Source: Actinostola sp. cb2023 (lineage: Eukaryota; Cnidaria; Anthozoa; Actiniaria; Actinostolidae). From it: a stretch of 64,000 nucleotides of DNA. Shown here in pieces: positions 12,480 to 29,977 of the stretch. How positions within the stretch are numbered: position 1 is the first letter of the stretch; the number at the start of each line of letters is the position of its first letter. The notes beneath the pieces are model-generated. The model searched no databases. It saw nothing but the letters and a program-made list of their open reading frames with translations, and was not told the origin of the DNA. Location of the stretch: contig JAUJYZ010000439.1 in assembly GCA_033675265.1 (NCBI GenBank), positions 246,501-310,500 on the forward strand, written 5' to 3'. The position numbers and the translations under genes were made by a program.

Positions 12480-13265
12480 TATCTATTTTTATAATTTAGC
12501 TGGTAATGGATTGAGTATCTCAGACATTACATATTTAGTTATTGTCCAATCTCTGTGCCCACTAAGTGCACAGTAAGTAAATAGAGATTGTTGTATCTTA
12601 ATCTAAGATCTAAAACGGCCATGCAAGACGTTGAGTGCGTGTTTATCAGCACCACTTATACCACTTTATCGTCTGCTTCAAAATGAGTCTTTCGCGCAAT
12701 TCAGTATTAAGTTGGAAAAGCCTTCTCATTATCACCTCACGCACTAATATATTAGTGTTTTATTGTTATAATTGCATAAATGACGTCTACGCTTTTAAGA
12801 CTGAGTAGAGCGAATAGTATTTAGAAGTAATTGAAAAGGGATAATTTAGTGGTCGTCATGACAACGCCCTTTACACCTGTCGGCTATAAACGACAAACCT
12901 AAAACAAAAACTCCTTATTAAGTCACAAGCACCAAGTCATAATATCATTCACTTTTGATTGGTTCAGTTTGTTTTTAAAAAGTTCACTAACTTTCTCGTT
13001 CTTCTTAAATGCAAAACACAACAAAGATCTCATGATTTATTCCCACGAACTCGTAAGATATGACAAAACTGTTTTAGTTGTGTCTTGATTTAAGTGGCTA
13101 GGTAGTTTTGTAATGGCTTTGTAATTGATCATCTAGACGTTAATTATTTAAACAGTTGATTAGTCGACCTCGGTTCATTATTCGGTACAGGATTCTATGA
13201 GTTGGACGGTTTTCGCATTCGCTGCATGAGGCGGATGAAGAATATATCTCTCTCGTCTTCTAAAG
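12480..13265. other. Upstream region of the kelch gene
   Basis: No repeats recognised. This stretch must hold the promoter and 5' UTR of the following plus-strand gene, but no core promoter element can be placed with confidence. Confidence 0.4.
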
Positions 13266-21858
<8,593 letters not shown>

Positions 21859-22021
21859 GGAATTCTTTATGGCCACAAGATTAACGACAAAAACTTCACA
21901 GAACACATCATCACAGAGAACTTCTCCCGGAACTTCTGCAATGAAAAGAAAGACAATTCCAGATCGAGTTGAAAAGTGAGGTATACCCGAGACAAATAAG
22001 CAGTTCAATCAGTACATTATC

Positions 22022-22110
22022 CATGCTCGAGAATCCATCGGTGCTCTTCGGCGTGGGCTCGGATGATTTCCGAGCCCACGCCGAAGAGCACCGATGGATT
22101 CTCGAGCATG
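22022..22110. repeat. Perfect 41-bp inverted repeat in presumed KLHL 3' UTR
   Basis: Left arm 22022-22062 begins CATGCTCGAGAATCC, right arm 22070-22110 ends with the exact complement, and the loop is the 7 nt at 22063-22069. No mismatch is visible. TACATTATC occurs immediately left (22013-22021) and right (22111-22119), like a 9-bp target duplication. The hairpin lies 164 bp after the KLHL stop, so it is probably transcribed. GC-rich arms contrast with AT-rich surroundings. Confidence 0.95.
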
Positions 22111-22329
22111 TACATTATCTAGTTTCGTCGATTCTTGAGATATTCACAAAAGCACTTTTAAGTTTAAAAACTTATCAAAGAAATTAGATTTTAGATTTAT
22201 TTTCTTTGTTACCAATGTATTTTCATTTGACAAATTCAGGCAACAGAGCTAGGTAAACATGAACAGAACCTAATTTAAAACTTCATGTTCTTGAGTGCAG
22301 ACACTTCGCACGCATGCACTCGATGCGGT

Positions 22330-22447
22330 CTCTTGATATTTATTCGTAAAGAATTAAACCCGTGACCTCCTGGATACTAGTCAGGTGCTCTAACCACTGA
22401 GCCACTGGGAACTCATGTGATTAAAGCAGGTCTTGGTTCGTATTAAT
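22330..22447 (-). mobile_element. tRNA-derived SINE, copy 1
   Basis: Minus strand reads GTTCCCAGTGGCTCAGTGGT / TAGAGCACCTGACTAG...GGTCACGGGTTTAATTC: an A box (TGGCTCAGTGGTTAGAGC) and a B box (GGTCACGGGTTTAATTC) at tRNA spacing, preceded by a 5' leader containing AATACGAACCAAGACCT. The acceptor stem does not pair, so this is not a tRNA gene. Confidence 0.75.
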
Positions 22448-22611
22448 ACCCAGGTCACTTAGGACGTACTATCCAGTACGATCAGCTAAGCGGAAGAAAT
22501 CGTGTCAGATCTAAGTTGTTTGTAAGTTATAAGGTAATTTGTCGCTTGGTAATTGTTAGTAATGTAGTTCGTAAGGTTTCATCAAGCGTAAAAAGACTCA
22601 GAAAAATACTG

Positions 22612-22726
22612 AGCCCAGACGGGAATTGAACCCGTGACCTCCTGGACCAGTACTAGTCGGGTGCTCTAAGCACTGAGCCACTGGGAACTGTGATGAGCGA
22701 GGTCTTGGATCGTATTTATACTTTAT
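22612..22726 (-). mobile_element. tRNA-derived SINE, copy 2, abutting the deiodinase stop
   Basis: Minus strand: leader TATAAATACGATCCAAGACC, then A box TGGCTCAGTGCTTAGAGC, B box GGTCACGGGTTCAATTCCC, with a 5-bp T stem (ACGGG/CCCGT). A 3' part containing TTTTTCTGAGTCTTTTTACG follows below 22612. The leader overlaps the last codons and stop of the deiodinase frame. Same family and orientation as copy 1. Confidence 0.78.
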
Positions 22727-23009
22727 TACCGTTGCCTACGTACCGGCTACGATGGTTCTGCACTCGATACCTCATTAACCACTCATGAACGTCCACCACA
22801 TTGTAGTTCATTGGACCTATCCCTCCCTCGTACGTTATCACGCCGCCATGGATGATGTAGAGTCTCTCAGGGAATGCACCATAAGCAATGTTAGCTGTGT
22901 TAGCCATAGTATCCACAAACACAGGTGCAGGGGGTTTCTGGGATTGCATGATGTGCGCAGCGACCAGACGTTGCTGTAGAGTCTTATGCTGCGGTATCTT
23001 GTAGTTTTC
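22716..23009 (-). CDS. Deiodinase exon 2
   Basis: Encodes ENYKIPQHKTLQQRLVAAHI through the conserved NIAYGAFPERLYIIHGG and GPMNYNVVDVHEWLMRYR to a polar tail and TAA. The tail codons and stop overlap the leader of SINE copy 2. Confidence 0.9.
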   Translation of the reverse strand, partial: ENYKIPQHKTLQQRLVAAHIMQSQKPPAPVFVDTMANTANIAYGAFPERLYIIHGGVITYEGGIGPMNYNVVDVHEWLMRYRVQNHRSRYVGNGNKV

Positions 23010-25639
23010 CTGTGTAGTAACAAAACCTGTTAGACCTGTTAAACCAGTTAGACCTGTTAGACCTGTTTGACCTATTAGACCTGTTAATTGATTCTGTAGC
23101 CTAGTTTTTACTAGCGACGCAAGCATAAGCGCAATAAAAAAGGACAAGAGGCCTTATGTCATTGTGAAAACGAAGCCTTGTGTCACTGTGAAAACGGGCC
23201 TGACGCATTCGCAAGGATCACAATTGTTTTCTTATCTTGTATTAATACCTGCGTTTGGCACGACACGACACAAAGTTCTTATTCTTGCGTCGCTAACCAC
23301 AGCCACTTTGGATTACCTGTGTATTGAGGACCTCCTCCTCCCTACTAAGCTTTATATTAAACTTATAGATATCAATGAGATCCTTGCCTCATTTGCGTGC
23401 TATTTTAACTGTTTCAGAATTAAGTAACTCAGTTTGATTAGAATAAGTGTGATCGTTGTTATATTTAAACTTTTAAAAACTTTATAGATTGTTGGCTTAT
23501 TTCAAGGCCAAGAATTCCAACTAACGAACGCTCGAATGCAAAGGCAATCATCAGTCTTTTTAACTCGTGGATTATGTCATCCACGAGTTATAGGGATGAC
23601 ATTGGGACAATTGTGGGATCACTCACTCACTCGGCTGTAAACTTTCATTACGTTACCGCTGAAGTACATCGCAGGCTCACAACTTTGGGGGAGGGTGTGG
23701 TAATCCACGAGTTATAGGGATGACATTGGGACAATTTTGGGATCACTCACTCACTCGGCTGAAAACTTTCATTACGTTGCCGCTGAAGTACATCGCAGGC
23801 TCACAGGGCGAGGGGAGGGTGTGGTAATCCACGAGTGAGGCAACGGGTGCCTTTGATTTCCACAATACGTACCGCCAGTGTACCGCCCATGTCTTCTGAA
23901 TGAAACTACTCTATCACATCCGGTGTTTATCTTTTACAGTATGTCAGGGATAATGTATATATTGCTTATCTTCCGGAGTGAGGAATATTAACTCCCCACC
24001 CCCACCCCCACCCCAGTTTAAGACGTAGAGATCGAGGCGCGAAGAGAGTTTCCTTTTATGGGATGATTTGGTACTCTTGGACAAGTGCGCATACATACTT
24101 ATGGACGCAAACTCGGTGTATCACGGCATGGAAGAAGAGTCATCAATATAAACGCCTGTTATGTTGTCAACAAAGCGCTTAATTTACACCTAATTCAAAA
24201 TGATCCCAAAGACAAATGTTGCGCAGATGACTGATCCATTCGAATCGAAATCGCTAACCCTATTGTACATTTCTGTTTTTCTTTTGTCATAATTTAATCC
24301 ATTTTCGAATTAACTATTGACCTACTGAACCTAGTATACTAGTCCAATGACAATTCCACAACCTTGACTGAAATAGGTGTATATGATTGTCAGGAATTTA
24401 TAAATTAAAGTTAATAAAGAGGTCTCGGGAAAGAGTGTCAGTTGCTAGTTATTTGTTATTGACCATAAGAAAGGAAGGTCAAAAAAGAAATTATTTTTCA
24501 TACTTTTGTGAAAGTCTTTTTTCCAAAGACCTTAATTTTGAACGTGTTTTACTAAAGATAATAATATTACACTTTAGACAACACAAATACAGTATCTATC
24601 AACCTGTCAATGAAGAAACAATTTCTGAAAAAATGAAGAAAAAAACATTTGAAGGTCCTTGTAATTCTGTAGAATTACCGTTAGACAGTCAGTCATTGAA
24701 GCGCGTTTCTCGACTTCGTGATAGTACTATGCTCTGTCAGACCTGCTTGTGACGCTGCAGTTCATAAACCCGCTAACTGTAGTTGCACCTTAATAGCTAT
24801 GATTTTGTGCGGAAATAACTAAGATAGGCTGGATGTGGGAATTTCTCGGTCTCCTTATGGATAACATCACAAATCTTCTGATAAAAGGCAACTTAGAATA
24901 TACTCAGTGTTGCTTCTCCAACCGCAGTAATCTTAATAACATTGACCTATAGCTTTCGTACGGGTCAACGTGCAAGGGTGACTTAGGAAGCTTAAGCAGT
25001 CAACCATTAAGGTGACTTTTAGAAAGTTAAGCAGTCAATTTTCATACACTTTGTGAGTTTGTGTTAAAACAGGGAAATGTTGACAAAACTCATTCGAGAT
25101 TAACGCAATAGTTGATAATATAGTTGATATGATTCGTCCCGCAACAAACTGACCTTAAATTTCCACCCATCCTCAGCATGAGCTTCGTCGATGTACACCA
25201 TGACAAAGTCTGCCATATCTATAAATTCCCTCACAACTTCGTCCAGGTCGCGCAAGGAGGCCATGAAGGATGGGCAAGTGCAAGAGCCAAACACAACTAC
25301 AAGAGGGCGTCCTGGGGTGTACTTGTCTAACATCTTGCATCTAACGCCTTCCATGTTCACTATTGGTGGATTTGGTGCTTGGCATCCTCGTCGTGCTGTT
25401 CTCTCCATGTCTTGGTAGAGTATGTGGAGTACACTCGTGTACATGTGCCAACCAAACAGCGTATGCCAGTAGTTGCGCTTTTTCATGTTAGCTTTGCGTG
25501 TGTTTGTAATACGAGTGAATAAACTCTCCCCAAAGCAACCAACTAATGGAAGAGAATGCACCAGCTTACCAACAACAAATAACAAACCCAAGAAAACAGC
25601 TTTCATGGAAAAAAGGAACTTTGAATACATGTTGTTCAT
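22716..25639 (-). CDS. Iodothyronine deiodinase homologue, Cys form, 259 aa
   Basis: Deiodinases are thioredoxin-fold membrane enzymes that remove iodine from iodothyronines. Exons: 25639-25154 and 23009-22716, joined in phase 0 (GGAAATTTAAG|GTCAGT...TACACAG|GAAAAC). An N-terminal hydrophobic segment (about residues 8-35) matches the family's membrane anchor. The active-site stretch is FGSCTCPSFM. Position 122, where vertebrate enzymes have Sec (TGA), is Cys encoded TGC at 25276-25274. The family segments VYIDEAHAEDGW (His154), VDTMANTANIAYGAFPERLY and GGIGPMNYN are conserved. The length of 259 aa is normal for the family. Which DIO type it matches cannot be decided by eye. The intron holds a TAGCGA-type MITE and a 124-bp tandem. 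No SECIS is needed for a Cys form. Confidence 0.9.
23020..23090. repeat. 9-bp tandem (TTAGACCTG)n beside deiodinase acceptor
   Basis: About seven copies of TTAGACCTG and variants, within 15-80 bp of the exon 2 acceptor on the intron side. On the minus strand it reads CAGGTCTAA, purine/pyrimidine mixed, and must lie where the branch point is expected. Confidence 0.85.
23112..23295. mobile_element. Short TAGCGACGC-ended MITE
   Basis: Ends TAGCGACGCAAGCATAAG and the complement of TTATTCTTGCGTCGCTA; inside is one and a half copies of the unit amplified in the kelch intron (AAGAGGCCTTATGTCATTG, TGTCACTGTGAAAACGGGCC). Represents the unexpanded form of the 16527-18844 element. Confidence 0.82.
23561..23840. 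repeat. 124-bp tandem with terminal palindrome
   Basis: CCACGAGTTATAGGGATGAC starts at 23581 and 23705, and a third partial copy starts at 23829, giving a period of 124 bp. Upstream, TAACTCGTGGAT (23561-23572) and ATCCACGAGTTA (23579-23590) form a 12-bp hairpin, so the unit end is inverted once. Confidence 0.9.
23841..25150. other. Rest of the deiodinase intron
   Basis: No repeat family recognised. A plus-strand open frame at 24387-24752 (121 codons) has no recognisable motif. Confidence 0.45.
25154..25639 (-). CDS. Deiodinase exon 1
   Basis: 162 codons from ATG (second Met at residue 4). Contains the membrane anchor, the linker and the catalytic FGSCTC motif (residues 117-122). It ends AEDGWKFK at the GTCAGT donor; reading on into the intron adds 17 unrelated residues. 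Confidence 0.9.
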
Positions 25640-26325
25640 GCGGTGAACATTGCATACAAGTAATGCGGTTCAACTAAAATTCTCCGATGGTCATAAAAAG
25701 TTCCTGACTGAACAAAAGCTGGAATTCAAAGATGGCTATTCAATTGGTGGAAAGGTGTTGAACATTCAAGAACTCAAAACCTCTTAAATTCACAAGGGAA
25801 ATGCATTGTTTTTGTCATGTTTGTAGTAGTAAACAATTAGTGGGTTGTAAAAAAGGTTCTCACTGCATAACTAATGTACCTGGCATAATGAACTTTGACC
25901 TTTAGTATAGGACTAATCGTAGCAACTATATCAATCAACTTACGCCAGCAATTTTGTACCCATGCAAAAAAAAAACAGCGCAAGAAAACGACAACGTTTA
26001 ATTCAATGTGCCCGTCAAAGTCCTGAGAGTGAGGACGATACACCAGAGCCTCGCTTCTCTTACTGCACATGTATGCTTACTTGGCGATAACGTTTGACTG
26101 ATTTGCAAGAAGCCATATGTGGATTTTCATTTGCACTTCTTTGATTTCTACAACACTTCGTAATATGGAACGTGAATTTGGTACGTTACGTTTACGTTAT
26201 ATGATGGAAACCAGAGAAACTGAATAGTATGAACTAGCTCTCTGAACTCAATCACATCCATAAAAGTTATTTCGTCAGGTATCAATTAGTGAGCCGTACC
26301 ATAAACGACTTTATTTCTTTAACAG
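25640..26325. other. Upstream of the deiodinase gene
   Basis: About 700 bp of unique AT-rich sequence between the deiodinase ATG and a minisatellite; it should contain the deiodinase promoter. No element can be placed firmly. Confidence 0.4.
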
Positions 26326-26329
26326 GTTC

Positions 26330-27080
26330 AAACTATCGATCATACACTTCTTACTATAGTTACTCTAACTTCTTACTACACTTCTTACTACGGCTACTCT
26401 TCTTACTAGTTACTCTAACTTCTTACTACACTTCTTACTACGGCTACTCTTCTTACTAGTTACTCTAACTTCTTACTACACTTCATTACTACGGCTACTC
26501 TTCTTACTAGTTACTCTAACTTCTTACTACACTTCTTACTACGGCTACTCTTCTTACTAGTTACTCTAACTTCTTACTACACTTCTTACTACGGCTACTC
26601 TTCTTACTAGTTACTCTAGCTTCTTACTACACTTCTTACTACGGCTACTCTTCTTACTAGTTACTCTAACTTCTTATTTACTACACTTCTTACTACGGCT
26701 ACTCTTCTTACTAGTTACTCTTCTTACTACACTTCTTTCTACGGCTACTCTTCTTACTACTGGTTACTCTTCTAACTACACTTCTTACTACGGCTACTCT
26801 TCTTACTAGTTACTCTTCTTACTACACTGACTTCTTACTACGGCTACTCTTCTTACTAGTTACTCTTCTAACTACACTTCTTTCTACGGCTACTCTTCTT
26901 ACTAGTTACTCTTCTAACTACACTTCTTTCTACGGCTACTCTTCTTACTAGTTACTCTTCTACTAACTACACTTCTTACTACGGCTACTCTTCTTACTAG
27001 TTACTCTTCTTACTACACTTCTTACTACGGCTACTCTTCTTACTAGTTACTCTAACTTCTTACTACTCTTCTTAAAACTC
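26330..27080. repeat. About 50-bp minisatellite, about 15 copies
   Basis: Unit ACTTCTTACTACGGCTACTC + TTCTTACTAGTTACTCTAAC, with length variants. A continuation of CTTCTTACTAC words appears after the MITE at 27,230-27,305, so the MITE inserted into the array. Confidence 0.93.
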
Positions 27081-27086
27081 TTCTTA

Positions 27087-27227
27087 GAGTGCAATTTAGA
27101 AAAGCGTGAAATAGTACTAACTTTAAATAGTACTAAATAGTGCTATTTCTATTGTTTTCTATTGTTTCATTAGTGCTATTTAGTACTAATTAGTTATTTA
27201 GTTTTCAAGCTTTTCTAAATTGCACTC
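27087..27227. mobile_element. 141-bp GAGTGC palindromic MITE with TA flanks
   Basis: GAGTGCAATTTAGAAAAGC at the left end and its complement at the right, TA at 27085-27086 and 27228-27229. The interior is AAATAGTACTAAATAGTGCT / ATTGTTTTCTATTG. Same family as 29091-29231 and 1562-1866. Confidence 0.9.
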
Positions 27228-27309
27228 TACTACTCTTCTTGCTATACTCTTCTTACTTTTCTTACTACTCTTCTTACTACTCTTCTTACTAAATACTCTT
27301 CTTACTTTC

Positions 27310-27405
27310 GCATTGTTTTACGCCTCTATTAAGCGGCCGACCTCTATTTAGCGGCCACTTGCCAATTTCCCAAGGGTGTCCGCTTAATAGAGGTTCCACT
27401 GTATT
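27310..27405 (-). mobile_element. Pogo/Tigger-like terminal inverted repeat remnant
   Basis: Minus strand begins ACAGTGGAACCTCTATTAAG then CGGACACCCTTGGG, with a second GCGGCCGCT-like block; TTAAGCGG recurs inverted at 27,330. The CAGTGGAACCTC terminus is what I recall for pogo-class Tc1/mariner elements. No transposase nearby. Confidence 0.5.
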
Positions 27406-27647
27406 TCTCCAGCTCTAAACGTTTAGCGCATGCGCTTGTGCGTTGAGATGCGCGGGACTCTCGTTGGGACTGTAACTGGACCCAGGACCACTCAACTATT
27501 CTTGCTTCTCCATATATGGGTAGTTCGTGGAAAGGACAAGGTGCTACGATGGTTACCATGGCAACACTCTTACTTTTCACTATTTTGTGGTCACCATGGT
27601 GACATTCTTACTAGTGATCATCATTTTGTGGTTCTTACTTGGTCATC

Positions 27648-27788
27648 ATGCTTCGACAACCAAACTTTCTAAAGCAAGAGACCATGTTAAATTTGGCAAG
27701 AAAACTAAGATTTCCAGGTGTCAAAGTAGTATCGTTGTCAAGACAATATGGCCTCTTGCTTTAGAAAGTTTGGTTGTCGAAGCATGTC
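27648..27788. mobile_element. Palindromic MITE, about 140 bp
   Basis: CATGCTTCGACAACCAAACT + TTCTAAAGCAAGAG at the left is perfectly inverted at the right (CTCTTGCTTTAGAAAGTTTG...). Arms about 36 bp. A small palindrome GTTACCATGGCAAC / GTCACCATGGTGAC lies just upstream (27,550-27,605). Confidence 0.85.
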
Positions 27789-27789
27789 A

Positions 27790-29090
27790 TCTTCAGCTCA
27801 CTCTATCAGCTGCAACGGTTTTAATGTTTATTTTGGAAGATATATACAGTGCATTAAGTAAAATCCTGAGCGATGCTCTGCTGGGGGATAACAACTGTTT
27901 TTGACTGAACCAGCTGTGTAAACCGTGACACTTTGATAAGCTTGCCAACTAGGGAGACAGTACTTGATAGATTGATAAAACAATACAATATTGTAGATAT
28001 CTTGGCATGAAAAAGTTCAGTTTTGTAAGTCGAGCTCACTTCATGAAATATACTTTCCCCAAATATTTTTACTGTATTTTTACACATTTACGGTGGGAAA
28101 AAACGCGTGCTCTTTAAACCTTGGAAATGCGTTGGAAATTATTTTGAAATTCATTGTAAAATTCACTAATTTCCGAGATTTGAAGAAAAAGCGTTTTTTC
28201 CAGTGTTGAATCATTGCAGATATACTTGCGTTTATCAGTGGACAATGGCCATAAAGAAAGAGGCAATAGCATTATCAAACGTCGTCCAACATTGTAGGAT
28301 GTTCCATTCAGTTTACTATGCCTGCTGCAATAGAAAACTGAGCAACTGATTTTTTTTTCTTTTTTGCAAGAAGAGAACAGTTAGTTGCTTATAGCAACAG
28401 CAACACACTTCGTGCTCATTTTGTATCGCTAAATTTGACGTATTTACAGTATTTTAACAATAAAGAAACCAGTCTTTAATGACTGATTTTGTAAAGGCTT
28501 AATTAGGGTCAAGAATATATACCGTCCCGTCCCCAAAGCTTCCTCTTTAGATTACATTTCGCAACACCTGGTCGAACGGCGTGAGCCACAATTGACTTTA
28601 ATTATCTCGGCGCGTGTCATTGCCTTATTTAAATAAATTTGGGACTCGTGGCCATTGTCTGGATTCTATCTGTATTCCTTTATCATAAAACACGTGTTAA
28701 GCAAAGGGACGTATAACCAAGTACTTGTAAAAGTCAGTTGTATCCCGGGGAACGCGTAACAAGACTCTACTGTGGACTGAGGGATCTTCAAGTTTGGGGT
28801 TGGTGATTCATTGTAGTTATTTCTGCCGGAGTGATGTAGGTATTCTATAAGGTAAACAAAGCACTTGTGATCACAGGTGGCGTGAATCGATCAGACGTCT
28901 TTTGACAGAATCATAAATTCATAAACTAAAAGTAGCATTTTATATTGAAGGATGTAGCCGTTATAGAATGAAGTTCATCTGGTGCCATACCAAGGACTAG
29001 TGAGGCTTTGTTTAATGAACAATGCTTGCTATCAAAATCATGCTAGCCGCATAGGCGCTCCTGTTTTACTCAGTAATAAAGGCTTTTATA
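27790..29090. other. Intergenic between deiodinase and GSE1-like gene
   Basis: No gene or repeat family recognised. The two flanking genes are divergent, so regulatory DNA for both may lie here and up to 29,977. Confidence 0.4.
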
Positions 29091-29231
29091 GAGTGCAAGC
29101 CATATGTCCGTGAAATAGTACTATTTCTAAATAGTACTAAATAGTGTTATCTCCATTGTTTTCTATTGTTTCATCAGTGCTATTTAGTACTAATTAGTTA
29201 GTACTGTTTCACGGACATATGGTTTGCACTC
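29091..29231. mobile_element. 141-bp GAGTGC palindromic MITE, second copy
   Basis: Ends GAGTGCAAGCCATATGTCC and GGACATATGGTTTGCACTC, TA at 29089-29090 and 29232-29233, interior ATAGTGTTATCTCCATTG / TTTTCTATTGTTTC. Same length and core as the 27087 copy. Confidence 0.9.
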
Positions 29232-29977
29232 TACCAGAAAGGGAACTTTAATAGTCAAAACTGGAGCGAACGAAAAATTCTTAGACATTTCAAAATAATT
29301 ATAAAACTGGTTCCATTTGCATCACTTGAATCCAGTTTAGCTGTAATATTGTAACCACTTTGCGATTGCAAAACTCGATAAAACCTCAAACCCGTCCAGT
29401 TTAATTAAATACCCTACAAAGCCGTGCCAAAAGGTGAATATGGTTAGATATCTATTCCTTTACATTCTAACAAGTGAGATATATACGGAACTGGCTGGTG
29501 ATTCATTTTTTGTACAATCAGCATGGTCACACAACTGCGAGGTAGGAATTTGTATTATTTAACTGCTCGCAGGTGTCAATGTGATAGTTGAAATGTTTGC
29601 TTTCGAACCGCCGTTACCAAGCGATGACTGGAGTACTTACAATTTCAACGTCCGATCAATCGTATATCCATCTTTAGCCCATATTTAAATGCGTGATGAT
29701 ATTAAGTGGTGTTGAGGTCTTAAAAGCGCGCTAGCGATAATTTCAGAGTGTGGATTTTGCGTTTTTGTGCAGTGGTTGAGTGTTGAGTTCCGCGCTCCTT
29801 CACTCCAGTTCAGTCCAGCAGCGCCCGTTGCGTGATGGGATATCTGTCTGTGATCGTGACCCAACTTTTGTATGCATGATACCAAAGTATCTTGTCTTTG
29901 CTTGTCTTTTTTCTATAGAATATAATGCAAGCCTGTTTATAAGGCATTGCTAGACGGCCTGACTGTTCAGAGATTCC

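Noticed and set aside
12020..12494. Proline/serine/leucine/phenylalanine and Lys-Glu-Gly-Arg open frames
   Set aside because: Translations of a CCTT tetranucleotide run, open in several frames on both strands.
22330..22726. tRNA genes on the minus strand
   Set aside because: A and B boxes are present but acceptor stems do not pair properly, and both copies share non-tRNA leader and tail sequence, so they are SINEs.
22838..23147. Extended deiodinase exon 2 frame including the TGLTGLTG stretch
   Set aside because: The GLTG repeat comes from the intronic 9-bp tandem upstream of the acceptor at 23010; homology to deiodinases starts at ENYKIPQH.
24387..24752. 121-codon plus-strand frame inside the deiodinase intron
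   Set aside because: Low-complexity Lys/Ser/Leu composition, no splice context and no motif; a chance frame is more likely.
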